A stretch of DNA of 64,000 nucleotides from Croceimicrobium sp963977415 (GTDB taxonomy: Bacteria > Bacteroidota > Bacteroidia > Flavobacteriales > Schleiferiaceae): the NCBI GenBank assembly GCA_963977415.1, contig CAXBOS010000014.1, forward strand, positions 47,076-111,075, given 5' to 3'. The notes below the pieces were generated by a model. It did not search any database. It saw only the letters and a program-made list of their open reading frames with translations, and was not told the origin of the DNA. Positions 8,565 through 17,001 of the stretch are shown piece after piece; position 1 is the first letter of the stretch, and every line of letters starts with the position of its first letter. Position numbers and translations under genes: made by a program.

Positions 8565-9779
8565 TTACTTTCTAATCAATTTCTGTTGCCCTAGTATTTC
8601 ACCCTTACGGTAGATGCGTAGCTGATAAAATCCTGCTGCTAAATTAGAAATATCGATTCGAGATCCATTGGTAGGATAAGTGCCCATAAATTTACCTTGC
8701 GCATCTATAATTTCAACTTCGTCAATCTCCCTGTTGGACTTGTATTCCAAATAAGTACCTGAATTTGGATTAGGATAAAAATCAAAACTAAAAGCCTCTA
8801 AAGCTTGCTGCTCCTCGTTACCAATACCTAAAGGATTAAGATGAAATTTATACATCGTAGTTGGGTAACTTGAGAATTGACGATTGAAGCCGCCCATAAA
8901 GTAAACGGTATCGCTAATCACAAAAGAACCAGGTGCCCATAAACTTCTGCCAGGATGTGCTGGTAATTGCGTCCAAGTATCGTTCGTAGGGTTGTAGCGC
9001 CACATTTCACCCGTGTTCATAAAACTATGATTGTCGCCATCGCCGCTTAATACATAACCAAAACCCTGATTGGAAAATTGAGTACCCGCTACTCTCGCCT
9101 CACCGGGAAAATTAGCCATAGTGGCCCAGTTATTAGTTACTGTATCCCACTTATACCAGTCGTCGTAAATTATATTACCCCCGTGGCCCATGCCTGAAAA
9201 CACGTCTTTGCCAATGGCAAATTGAAAAGGATGGTGACGCGAACTAGCAGGAATATCAGGTAGCTGCGACCAAGTATCCGTTTGGATGTCATAGACCCAA
9301 AAGTCTTTTAAGTCGCCACTATTGTCATTTCCTAAACCCATATAAATTTTACCATCGGCGGCCATTAATGAAGGGTGACGACGCGCATTACCCGGACAAG
9401 AAGCTAACTCGGTCCACTGGCCAGTTTGGGGATCAAATACCCATAAATCGTCAAAATATTGAGTATTGGAAACACCAAAGCCCATATAAGCCAAGCCTTC
9501 GTATGTGGTTCCAATGGAAAATGAACGCGCTCCACCGGGAAAGTCAGGTAAAGTGGCCCAAACATCCGCTACAGGGTCATAACGATAAAAATCGTCTGTT
9601 AAAGCGCCAAAACTATTGGTACCGGTTAACATATAACCAAAACCATTCAAGGCAAAAGTTACTGGATGGTGCCTACCACTAGGAATGGTACCCGCCGTTA
9701 TCCATGACTGTGCAGATAGAGTAGTACTAAAACCTAGTAACAGACTCAAAAATGTTGTTCTAATAATGTTTCTTTTCAT
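8565..9779 (-). CDS. Secreted kelch-repeat protein with T9SS sorting domain
   Basis: A 404-aa exported protein. It has a signal peptide (residues 1-23, ending TLSAQ). About six kelch-type beta-propeller blades follow, each with a G-rich strand and a YDP...W..LP pattern (e.g. YRYDPVADVWATLPDFPGG). The C-terminal domain of about 80 residues contains DFYPNPNSG and ISNLAAGFYQLRIY, the type A sorting signal recognised by the Bacteroidota T9SS. It is likely outer-surface or secreted; the ligand is unknown. No neighbours are clearly linked. Confidence 0.9.
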   Translation of the reverse strand: MKRNIIRTTFLSLLLGFSTTLSAQSWITAGTIPSGRHHPVTFALNGFGYMLTGTNSFGALTDDFYRYDPVADVWATLPDFPGGARSFSIGTTYEGLAYMGFGVSNTQYFDDLWVFDPQTGQWTELASCPGNARRHPSLMAADGKIYMGLGNDNSGDLKDFWVYDIQTDTWSQLPDIPASSRHHPFQFAIGKDVFSGMGHGGNIIYDDWYKWDTVTNNWATMANFPGEARVAGTQFSNQGFGYVLSGDGDNHSFMNTGEMWRYNPTNDTWTQLPAHPGRSLWAPGSFVISDTVYFMGGFNRQFSSYPTTMYKFHLNPLGIGNEEQQALEAFSFDFYPNPNSGTYLEYKSNREIDEVEIIDAQGKFMGTYPTNGSRIDISNLAAGFYQLRIYRKGEILGQQKLIRK

Positions 9780-9879
9780 GCAGAGTTTAACTAAAATTGA
9801 TTCTATATGTTTACAATATTAAGGTTTAAACATTAAATTTTAACTACTCAGAAGAATTAATCTCTTTTCCCTTTAACCA

Positions 9880-10218
9880 TTAGCCACCAATGGTTCCGTG
9901 GTAAATATAGGCTGCAACAAAAAGTAGGTTTAAAAGCAAAGCGATACGAATGAGTATTTTCTTCTTAAAAAGAACAGTGCTAATACTAAGAATAAGCATC
10001 GCTAAAAAAAGAAGTCCCCAGTAAAGATGAACCATGGCAAATAGAGCGGCGCTTTTGTAAAAATAAGGGCCTGTCGCTTGCTCTCCAAAAGAATATAGCT
10101 CGGTCCAATTAATTACTTCCACTAAAAACCATTGCCCCAAATTTAAGAGCACCATAAAGAAATTCAGGCCCAAAGTGCCAAGATTCAAAGCTTTCCCACC
10201 TTTATTTTCCTTTTTCAT
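9880..10218 (-). CDS. Small membrane protein of unknown function
   Basis: A 112-aa protein with three predicted membrane segments (about residues 16-35, 55-82 and 88-108). I do not recognise a family. Its N-terminus KKENKGGKALNLG is basic and cytoplasmic. It starts six bases after the stop of the MBL-fold hydrolase gene and is probably co-transcribed with it. Confidence 0.6.
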   Translation of the reverse strand: MKKENKGGKALNLGTLGLNFFMVLLNLGQWFLVEVINWTELYSFGEQATGPYFYKSAALFAMVHLYWGLLFLAMLILSISTVLFKKKILIRIALLLNLLFVAAYIYHGTIGG

Positions 10219-10223
10219 TTGCC

Positions 10224-10991
10224 TTAGATATTAATGGGTAGCTCTAAACCATCCCAAGCTAAAAAACGGTTTTGCTTTAATTCGGCTTGCACCGTGGCAT
10301 GCCTACCCATTTGATGACTGATATGAGTAAAATAACAATTTGTAACACTTAAGTCATCCGCCAAAGTTAGGGCCTCCTCTAAACTAAAATGCGAATGGTG
10401 CTTCTCTTTGCGCAAAGCATTAATCACCAAGTTTTCTAAGCCTTGTAATTTCTTCAATTCAGGCTTGGGAATATTGTTGGCATCGGTTATATACGCGCAA
10501 TCGCCCACCCGAAAACATATTACTGGTAAATCGGCATGCCAAAGGAAAAGCGGCTGCACCTTTATATCGCCAATTAAAAAGGTATCAGTAGGTATTCTTA
10601 TAAAGTTTATTTGAGGAATGCCAGGATAGTCGGAATTTTGAAAAATATAAGAATATTGCTCGCGGATACGCATTTCAACGGCTTCACTGCAGTAGATAGG
10701 AATGCTGTGTTTTTGGATGAAATTAATGGCTCTTAAATCGTCAATGCCAGCGGTGTGATCCTGATGTTGATGGGTAATTAACACAGCATCAATATCATCA
10801 ATACCCGCCCGTAAAAGTTGGTAACGCATATCAGGACCGCTGTCTATCAATACCGTAGTTGTAGCCGACTGTAGAATTGCGGAGCTTCGCAAGCGACGGT
10901 CATTCGCATCTACCGAAGTGCAAACCTTGCACTTACAACCAATAACTGGCACCCCTTGAGAGGTACCACTGCCTAATATTTTCAAAGTCAT
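10224..10991 (-). CDS. MBL-fold metallohydrolase, PhnP-like
   Basis: A 255-aa metallo-beta-lactamase-fold enzyme. The metal motif ITHQHQDHTAGID is followed by HADLPV, ITDANNIP and THISHQMGRH, which supply the other ligands. The early Cys cluster CKCKVCTS after GTSQGVPVIG is typical of the PhnP/phosphodiesterase subgroup, where it binds a structural zinc. PhnP cleaves cyclic ribose phosphodiesters in phosphonate use, but no phn genes are nearby, so the substrate is open. ATG 10991 is preferred over GTG 10997. Confidence 0.88.
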   Translation of the reverse strand: MTLKILGSGTSQGVPVIGCKCKVCTSVDANDRRLRSSAILQSATTTVLIDSGPDMRYQLLRAGIDDIDAVLITHQHQDHTAGIDDLRAINFIQKHSIPIYCSEAVEMRIREQYSYIFQNSDYPGIPQINFIRIPTDTFLIGDIKVQPLFLWHADLPVICFRVGDCAYITDANNIPKPELKKLQGLENLVINALRKEKHHSHFSLEEALTLADDLSVTNCYFTHISHQMGRHATVQAELKQNRFLAWDGLELPINI

Positions 10992-11001
10992 TTCCACCGG
11001 T

Positions 11002-11009
11002 CAAAATTA
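11002..11009 (-). promoter_or_regulatory. Promoter -7 box for MBL hydrolase operon
   Basis: The minus strand reads TAATTTTG, matching TAnnTTTG, 11 bases before the ATG at 10991. It is back to back with the box at 11056-11063. Confidence 0.45.
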
Positions 11010-11055
11010 GGCTAAAACTTTTAGGCTTTTAAAGATGTTTACGAGAATAGAATCC

Positions 11056-11063
11056 TACTTTTG
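11056..11063 (+). promoter_or_regulatory. Promoter -7 box for gene 11096-12523
   Basis: TACTTTTG matches TAnnTTTG and lies 33 bases before the ATG at 11096. Confidence 0.5.
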
Positions 11064-11095
11064 TGTGGAATTAATAGCTAAAATCGCTCTGTCTT

Positions 11096-12523
11096 ATGGA
11101 ACGTCTCGTTCTCTCTACCGCCCAGAAATCTCTGAAGGTAAACCTCAATGAAAACATTTATGGAACATTTGCTGAAATTGGTGCTGGCCAAGAAGTAGTT
11201 CGAAATTTCTTTCGTGTTGGTGCCGCTTCAGGAACTGTAGCCAAGGCCATGAGCGCCTATGACAAAAAGTTTTCGGACGCTATTTATGGAGTTGAAGAAG
11301 ACGGCCGTTATGTAACCGAAGCGCGCTTGCGCAAGATGCTTGACCATGAATATGGATTAATGGAAGAACGCTTAGAGCGTGATCTTCACCCCCAAAGATG
11401 CTATTTCACTTTTGCTAATACCGTTGCTACCATTAACTTCACGCGTAAGTTTAAGGGACACGGTTGGATGGGAATTCGCTTTCAGCTTAGCGCCGATCAA
11501 GAACCGAATGATGTACTATTTCATGTGCGCATGAAAGAGGAAGATGCGGCCTTACAGCAAGAAACGATTGGGGTTATGGGCGTAAATCTCATTTATGGAG
11601 TTTTTAATATCCGTAACAATCCCGAAGAGTTACTAAAATCGCTTTACGACAATATTGCCCGTTATAAAATGGAGATCGACATGATCCATTTTGAAGGGCC
11701 TGAGTTTGCCCACGTTGATAACCGTTTGATGTCGCTAAGACTCTTACAATACGGCATGACCGACGCTGTTATTTTTGGTCCTGAAGGCAATAATATATTA
11801 CCCGCTGCCCTACTCTACAAAAAGAATATTCTTACCGTAAGAGGAAGTTTCCGCCCTGTTACCAAGGTAAATATGGATATGATTAGCAAGGCGAGGAAAA
11901 GCTTTATGCAAGAGCGTAAGGTTAGTCCCGATACGGTAGAAGTCCTTTTTGAAATTACCCTAAATAACCTCAAAGCGGAAGGTGAAATTGACGAACAAGA
12001 TTTCTTGGATAGAGCAGAAATTCTCTGCTCACTGGGGCAAACCGTACTCATTTCAAATTACCAACAATACTATAAGCTGGTTGAGTATTTCTCTCGTTAT
12101 ACAGAAGAACGCATGGGCCTTATTATGGGTGTTAGCAATTTAAACGAGCTTTTTGACGGACGTTATTACCGCGACTTAAAAGGTGGTATACTAGAGGCCT
12201 TCGGAATTCTTTATTCTACCGATCTTAAGCTTTATGTGTATCCTTATCAGCCTAATCCTAATGAGCCCATACAAACTAGTGAAAGCTTAAATATCCATCC
12301 GCGCTTTAAGCCCCTTTTCGACTTCTTAGTATTTAACCGCAGAATAAAAGATATTGACGATTACGATCCGAGTATCCTGCAAATCTTCTCGCGCGATATC
12401 TTAAAACGCATCCGCAAAGGCGAAGAAGGTTGGGAATTTGCCTTACCCGAAATGGTAGGTAACATGATTAAGGATAAAAAACTATTTGGTTACTTGAGTA
12501 AGAAAAAGGAACTGAGCCAATAA
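11096..12523 (+). CDS. Conserved protein of unknown function
   Basis: A 475-aa soluble protein without a signal peptide. The N-terminal region (IYGTFAEIGAGQEVVRNFF, then GAASGTVAKAMSAYD, residues 21-58) is very well conserved in Bacteroidota proteins as I recall them. Public names for the family vary and I do not trust them: I see no nucleotidyltransferase HxGH motif, no TonB box and no barrel. Charged helical regions alternate with hydrophobic strands to the end. It has its own promoter and a strong terminator, so it is monocistronic and probably housekeeping. Confidence 0.8.
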   Translation: MERLVLSTAQKSLKVNLNENIYGTFAEIGAGQEVVRNFFRVGAASGTVAKAMSAYDKKFSDAIYGVEEDGRYVTEARLRKMLDHEYGLMEERLERDLHPQRCYFTFANTVATINFTRKFKGHGWMGIRFQLSADQEPNDVLFHVRMKEEDAALQQETIGVMGVNLIYGVFNIRNNPEELLKSLYDNIARYKMEIDMIHFEGPEFAHVDNRLMSLRLLQYGMTDAVIFGPEGNNILPAALLYKKNILTVRGSFRPVTKVNMDMISKARKSFMQERKVSPDTVEVLFEITLNNLKAEGEIDEQDFLDRAEILCSLGQTVLISNYQQYYKLVEYFSRYTEERMGLIMGVSNLNELFDGRYYRDLKGGILEAFGILYSTDLKLYVYPYQPNPNEPIQTSESLNIHPRFKPLFDFLVFNRRIKDIDDYDPSILQIFSRDILKRIRKGEEGWEFALPEMVGNMIKDKKLFGYLSKKKELSQ

Positions 12524-12542
12524 GTGCCAAATAAAATTCAAA

Positions 12543-13676
12543 TTATAAACTAAGGAGGTAATTGATTAACAAATCGATTTCCTCCTTTTTGCTGTCTTTA
12601 CCAAAGGAAACTCGCAGCACGGTATCTTGGTGATTGGGTTTTAAGGCAGCAATTACATGCGAACTTTGCACACTTCCCGAGGAACATGCGCTTCCACCCG
12701 ATACGGCAAAACCATGCAGATCTAAGTTAAATAGTAACATGCCATTATCATCTTTCAAAGGGAAAGAAATGCTGGCCACGGTATACAAACTTTTTCCTAG
12801 TTCACCACTGAGTCCATTGGTATAAACCGCTGGAATTTTCTCTTTTAATTGCGCTAAGAAATAACTTTTAATCTCTTCAATATGAGAGCGTTCTTCATCC
12901 AGATGCTCATAAGCCAAGCTCAGGGCTTTCGCCATGGCCCCTACTTGAAAAATATTCTCCGTTCCACCGCGTAATCCTCTTTGTTGCGCTCCTCCCGAAA
13001 TTAATGCTTGTACTTTTAATTTTTGCGAGAGGTATAAAAACCCTACCGCTTTTGGACCATGAAATTTATGCGCCGAAGCCGAGGCAAAATCAATCGGTAA
13101 ATCGCCTAAATTTAAAGGGAAGTGCCCCACCGTTTGCACTGTATCACTATGAAAATACGAATTGTATTTATGGGCTAAATCGCCAATGGCTTTTAAATCG
13201 TTTAGATTGCCGATTTCATTATTACCATGCATCAAGGATACCAAAGCTGGTCCTTCTTTTTGCAACTCATGTTCTAATTCTGCCAAATCAATTTGTCCCT
13301 GCGCATCTACCGAAAGGACAGAAAACTCGGCGCCAAAGGCCTTTGACCAAAGTTCAGCGGCGTGTAAAACCGCATGATGCTCGAGAGGACTGGTGATAAT
13401 GCGCTTTACTTTTAAATCGCGCAAAGCCATTACAATGGCCGTATTGTTAGCTTCGGTACCGCCTGAGGTGAAAATGATTTCCGCACTTTGGCATGCCATT
13501 AATTTGGCAATTTGCTTGCGGCTAGATTCCAATACCACTTTGGCTTTTCGACCAAAAGAGTGGCTACTGGAAGGGTTGGCTTGTGAGCCTAATAATAATT
13601 CCGAATAATAATCTACCACTTCTTTGCGCATAGGCGTGGAAGCGGCATAATCGAAATAAATGGGAGTTTGGGTCAT
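12543..13676 (-). CDS. Cysteine desulfurase, NifS/IscS type
   Basis: PLP enzyme that takes sulfur from cysteine to form a persulfide for Fe-S clusters or thiolation. At 377 aa it has the class V fold: the PLP lysine is in SASAHKFHGPKA (Lys204), GGTEN follows near 238, and the catalytic Cys331 sits in GGSACSSGS on the mobile loop, a group I (IscS/NifS) trait. The start overlaps the stop of the upstream class V gene by four bases (ATGA). The last codons lie within a bidirectional terminator hairpin. Confidence 0.92.
   Translation of the reverse strand: MTQTPIYFDYAASTPMRKEVVDYYSELLLGSQANPSSSHSFGRKAKVVLESSRKQIAKLMACQSAEIIFTSGGTEANNTAIVMALRDLKVKRIITSPLEHHAVLHAAELWSKAFGAEFSVLSVDAQGQIDLAELEHELQKEGPALVSLMHGNNEIGNLNDLKAIGDLAHKYNSYFHSDTVQTVGHFPLNLGDLPIDFASASAHKFHGPKAVGFLYLSQKLKVQALISGGAQQRGLRGGTENIFQVGAMAKALSLAYEHLDEERSHIEEIKSYFLAQLKEKIPAVYTNGLSGELGKSLYTVASISFPLKDDNGMLLFNLDLHGFAVSGGSACSSGSVQSSHVIAALKPNHQDTVLRVSFGKDSKKEEIDLLINYLLSL
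12552..12590 (+). terminator. Terminator shared by convergent genes
   Basis: AAGGAGG pairs with CCTCCTT and is followed by TTTTT. It ends the plus-strand gene stopping at 12523. It also lies inside the final codons of the convergent cysteine desulfurase gene, where the AT-rich loop provides part of the coding sequence. Confidence 0.8.
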
Positions 13677-15169
13677 AATTTAAACCAAGAATCTATCAGC
13701 GCTTGTGTGCCGGTTTCTCGATTGGCGTAAATGAAAGTATTGGAGCCTTTGGGACAATAATATTGGCTAGTATAATGTTGAGCGTGGGTCGCAACATGCT
13801 CAATGGCATCGCAAATTTCTATCACCTCTTTATCCGTTAAAGTGGGATGCACCGACAAGCGAATCCAACCGGGCCGCACAAATAAATCACCCGCATCAAC
13901 TTGCGCTCTAATTTTATCGCTCGCTTCTTCACCTAGGTGAAAAAGATAGTGCCCATAAGTTCCCGCACAGCTACAACCGCCTCGAGTTTGAATGCCGAAC
14001 AAGTCGTTAAGCAATTGCACTACTAAATTATAATGCAAACCTTCCACAAAGAAGGAAATTGCGCCTAAACGCTCTTTAATATTTCCGGCTAAAATAACGA
14101 GACCTGGAACCTTTTCTAAGCGATCAAAAATATAAGTAAGCAATTCATGCTCGCGAGCTCGAATGGCTTTTACCGTCATTTTCTCCTTCAAACGAATGGC
14201 TAAAGCGGCGCGCATGGTTTGTAGAAAACCAGGGGTCCCGCCATCTTCACGGGCTTCAATGTCGGAAATATATTGGTGACCACCCCAAGGGTTAGTCCAA
14301 GTTACCGTGCCACCACCGGGATGATCAGGAACTTTATTCTTGTATAATTTAGAATTAAAAATCAGAACCCCAGGTGTGCCTGGTCCGCCTAAAAATTTAT
14401 GGGGTGAAAAGAAAATCGCATCCAGTTGAGCGTCAGGATCACTCGGGTGCATATCAATATCAACGTAAGGTCCGCTGCAAGCGAAGTCTACAAAGCAATA
14501 CCCACCCGCGGCGTGTATCATTTTGGCTACTTCATGATAGGGCGTGAAAACGCCGGTTACATTACTTGCGGAAGTGATACTCGCAATTTTATAAGGTCGA
14601 TCGGCATATTGCTCTAACAATTGGGCAAAATGATTAAGGTCGAGAGCGCCTTGTGGACAAGGATGAATTTGCACCACTTCCGCGATCGTTTCTAGCCAAG
14701 AGGTTTGATTCGAATGATGCTCCATGTGGCTAATAAAAACAACTGGACGTTCGTGTTCTTCAATCTTAATACGATCGGCGAATTGCTCAGGAATCTTAAA
14801 ACCTAGGATGCGTTGCAGTTTTAACACTGCTCCCGTCATTCCTGTTCCCGTGGGAATAAAAGCGTCATCTGCGGCAGCGTTAACATGCTCTTTTATAATG
14901 CGTTTGGCTTCGCTATAAGCCGCCGTCATCATGGCACCCGTATACGAAGTTTCGGTATGTGTGTTGGCTACTAAAGGACCAAACTCCGATTTCATTTTAT
15001 CCTCTATCGGACCATATAATCTACCACTCGCAATCCAATCGGCATAAATAATACGTTTAGGCCCGTAAGGACCAACAAATTCGGCATTTTGGCCAACTAT
15101 ATTATCGCGAAACTCTTGGAAGTGCTCCTCCCATTTCGTGTGTGCCAGTTTTTGAGTGGTAGTGTTCAT
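13673..15169 (-). CDS. Class V PLP-dependent enzyme, cysteine-desulfurase-like
   Basis: A 498-aa class V aminotransferase-fold protein, about 100 residues longer than NifS or SufS. PLP-site features are IPTGTGMTGA, HMEHHSNQTSW, FVDFACSGP (Asp228) and FFSPHKFLGGPGTPG (Lys258). Near residue 400 the loop RGGCSCAGTYGH offers two cysteines where desulfurases hold the catalytic Cys. Whether it is a desulfurase, a selenocysteine lyase-like enzyme or an aminotransferase cannot be decided from sequence. It lies ten bases after glmM and overlaps the NifS-type gene, so all three are co-transcribed. Confidence 0.85.
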   Translation of the reverse strand: MNTTTQKLAHTKWEEHFQEFRDNIVGQNAEFVGPYGPKRIIYADWIASGRLYGPIEDKMKSEFGPLVANTHTETSYTGAMMTAAYSEAKRIIKEHVNAAADDAFIPTGTGMTGAVLKLQRILGFKIPEQFADRIKIEEHERPVVFISHMEHHSNQTSWLETIAEVVQIHPCPQGALDLNHFAQLLEQYADRPYKIASITSASNVTGVFTPYHEVAKMIHAAGGYCFVDFACSGPYVDIDMHPSDPDAQLDAIFFSPHKFLGGPGTPGVLIFNSKLYKNKVPDHPGGGTVTWTNPWGGHQYISDIEAREDGGTPGFLQTMRAALAIRLKEKMTVKAIRAREHELLTYIFDRLEKVPGLVILAGNIKERLGAISFFVEGLHYNLVVQLLNDLFGIQTRGGCSCAGTYGHYLFHLGEEASDKIRAQVDAGDLFVRPGWIRLSVHPTLTDKEVIEICDAIEHVATHAQHYTSQYYCPKGSNTFIYANRETGTQALIDSWFKL

Positions 15170-15179
15170 AAGCTAAAAA

Positions 15180-16568
15180 TTATTTGGCCAGCGCTGCAAG
15201 TTCATTAATAAATCGTTCTCCCAAACTATCGGCAGCCGCTTGAGATTTTGCTTCGGTATAAATGCGGATAATCGGTTCTGTATTCGACTTTCGCATGTGA
15301 ACCCATTCATCGGCGAAGTCAATTTTAACACCATCAATTGTGCTAACTTCTTCCTTTTGATATTTCGTAGCAATGCTGTTTAAAATGCCATCTACATCCA
15401 TTCCCGCTTCCAGTTGAATTTTATTCTTACCCATAAAATAAGCTGGGTAAGAGGCACGTAATTCACTTAAGGTTTTTCCCGCTGTTGCCAGATGCGAAAG
15501 AATAATAGCTATTCCAACCAGTGAATCGCGACCATAATGTAAGTCGGGTAAGATTACGCCTCCATTACCTTCGCCACCTAAAACAGCCTTAACTTCTTTC
15601 ATCTTGGTAACCACATTCACTTCACCCACGGCAGCAGCGGCATAATCAACCCCGTGCTCTTTGGCTAAATCGCGCAAAGCACGGCTGCTACTTAAATTAC
15701 TTACGAGAGATCCGCTTTTATGATTTAATAGGTAATCGGCGGCAGCCACTAAAGTGTACTCTTCGCCAAACATTTCACCATCTTCAGAAATAAGGGCAAG
15801 GCGGTCCACATCGGGATCTACTACAATGCCAATATCACAAGACTTTTCTTTCACTACTTTCATTATGTCACCCAAATGCGCTTTCAGCGGCTCGGGGTTA
15901 TGTGGGAAAAGTCCGCTTGGTTCGCAGTATAACAGTTCGGTACTTTTTACACCTAAACGCTCTAATAATGGGGGAATAGAAATTCCACCGGTAGAATTTA
16001 CCGCATCAACCGCAACTTTAAGATCGGCTTTAGCAATGGCTTCCACATTAACATAAGGCAATGCCAAAATAGCATCAATATGTTTTTCGATGGCGTCTTC
16101 GCTGCGAGTAGTTTTACCTAAAGAGTGTACTTCTACAAAATCGTAGTCTTCGGCATCGATCATGCGCATTAGCTCCTGACCGTCGGCACCAGATATAAAT
16201 TCGCCTTTTTCATTTAATAATTTCAAAGCATTCCATTCCACCGGATTGTGTGAAGCAGTAAGAATAATTCCCCCTTGGGCTTTTTCAAAAACTACCGCCA
16301 TCTCTACCGTTGGTGTAGTAGAAAGATCTAAATCGATAACATCAATACCGCAACCTACTAAGGTGTTTTGCACTAAATTTTGAATCATTGATCCACTAGG
16401 ACGAGCGTCGCGGCCAATAACCACTTTAACTGCGCCATTGGGATTTTTGCGCTTCAACCAATTTCCATAAGCAGCAGCAAATTCTACCGCATCTAATGGA
16501 CTTAAGTTTTCGCCTTTCTTTCCGCCAATGGTGCCTCTTACACCCGATATAGATTTTATTAAGGTCAT
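15180..16568 (-). CDS. glmM: Phosphoglucosamine mutase / phosphohexomutase
   Basis: Interconverts glucosamine-6-P and glucosamine-1-P for UDP-GlcNAc and peptidoglycan, or acts on another hexose phosphate. At 462 aa it has the four-domain alpha-D-phosphohexomutase layout: SGVRGTIGG at the start, phosphoserine loop TASHNP (Ser106), metal loop DPDVDRLAL near residue 250, sugar loop GGEGNGGVILPD near 335, and the phosphate-binding RKSNTEPIIRIY near 430. Bacteroidota copies are usually called GlmM, but specificity is inferred. First gene of a three-gene operon. Confidence 0.88.
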   Translation of the reverse strand: MTLIKSISGVRGTIGGKKGENLSPLDAVEFAAAYGNWLKRKNPNGAVKVVIGRDARPSGSMIQNLVQNTLVGCGIDVIDLDLSTTPTVEMAVVFEKAQGGIILTASHNPVEWNALKLLNEKGEFISGADGQELMRMIDAEDYDFVEVHSLGKTTRSEDAIEKHIDAILALPYVNVEAIAKADLKVAVDAVNSTGGISIPPLLERLGVKSTELLYCEPSGLFPHNPEPLKAHLGDIMKVVKEKSCDIGIVVDPDVDRLALISEDGEMFGEEYTLVAAADYLLNHKSGSLVSNLSSSRALRDLAKEHGVDYAAAAVGEVNVVTKMKEVKAVLGGEGNGGVILPDLHYGRDSLVGIAIILSHLATAGKTLSELRASYPAYFMGKNKIQLEAGMDVDGILNSIATKYQKEEVSTIDGVKIDFADEWVHMRKSNTEPIIRIYTEAKSQAAADSLGERFINELAALAK

Positions 16569-16584
16569 GCTTTGTATTTGTGGG

Positions 16585-16592
16585 CAAATATA
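16585..16592 (-). promoter_or_regulatory. Promoter -7 box for glmM operon
   Basis: The minus strand reads TATATTTG, a TAnnTTTG match, 17 bases before the glmM ATG. Confidence 0.5.
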
Positions 16593-16952
16593 AATATTAG
16601 GCTTGCTTAATTCTTGAATTGTCGCATCAGATTTTCGTTGCTTAGGAAATGATGAAACCTTACCCCATTCATAGCGACCATTAAAGAGGGCTTTGCAGAC
16701 TAATTTTAAGTCCCTCTCCTTGGGTTGCTTGCTTGGCTTCTCTATAAAGGAAAGAATGAAGCGCTATAAAAAGCTTTTAGAAATAAATAGTAGGACACAC
16801 AGGACCTAGGGCTTTAATGCGTTTCTTCCAATCTCGCTGGTTTAAAAGACTCTGAACCTAAGTTCGATGAAGCCGAATACATTATAATCAAGCCTTAAAC
16901 ACTTAGATTGCAAGCTTGTTGATTAATTTGTGAAAAAGCGGTGATAAGGCTG
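16593..16952. other. Intergenic gap, no gene seen
   Basis: About 360 bases between divergent genes. I see no open frame with coding character. At 16855-16866 AACCTAAGTTCG resembles the end of the foldback element at 46939-47208 with one mismatch, possibly a decayed fragment. Nothing else is recognisable. Confidence 0.5.
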
Positions 16953-16960
16953 TACCTTTG
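16953..16960 (+). promoter_or_regulatory. Promoter for TPR gene
   Basis: TACCTTTG is a perfect TAnnTTTG match, with TTTG (-33 type) at 16927-16930, a spacing of 22 bases. This is the best full Bacteroidota promoter in the window. The ATG is 42 bases downstream at 17002. Confidence 0.65.
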
Positions 16961-17001
16961 CTGTGCTTAAAAGGGTACTTTTAAATATCCAATGGTAAAA
17001 T

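Noticed and set aside
9368..9682. 104-codon plus-strand frame
   Set aside because: Antisense to the kelch protein gene; low-complexity shadow of the repeated blades.
13004..13396. 130-codon plus-strand frame
   Set aside because: Antisense to the cysteine desulfurase gene, which has full family motifs.
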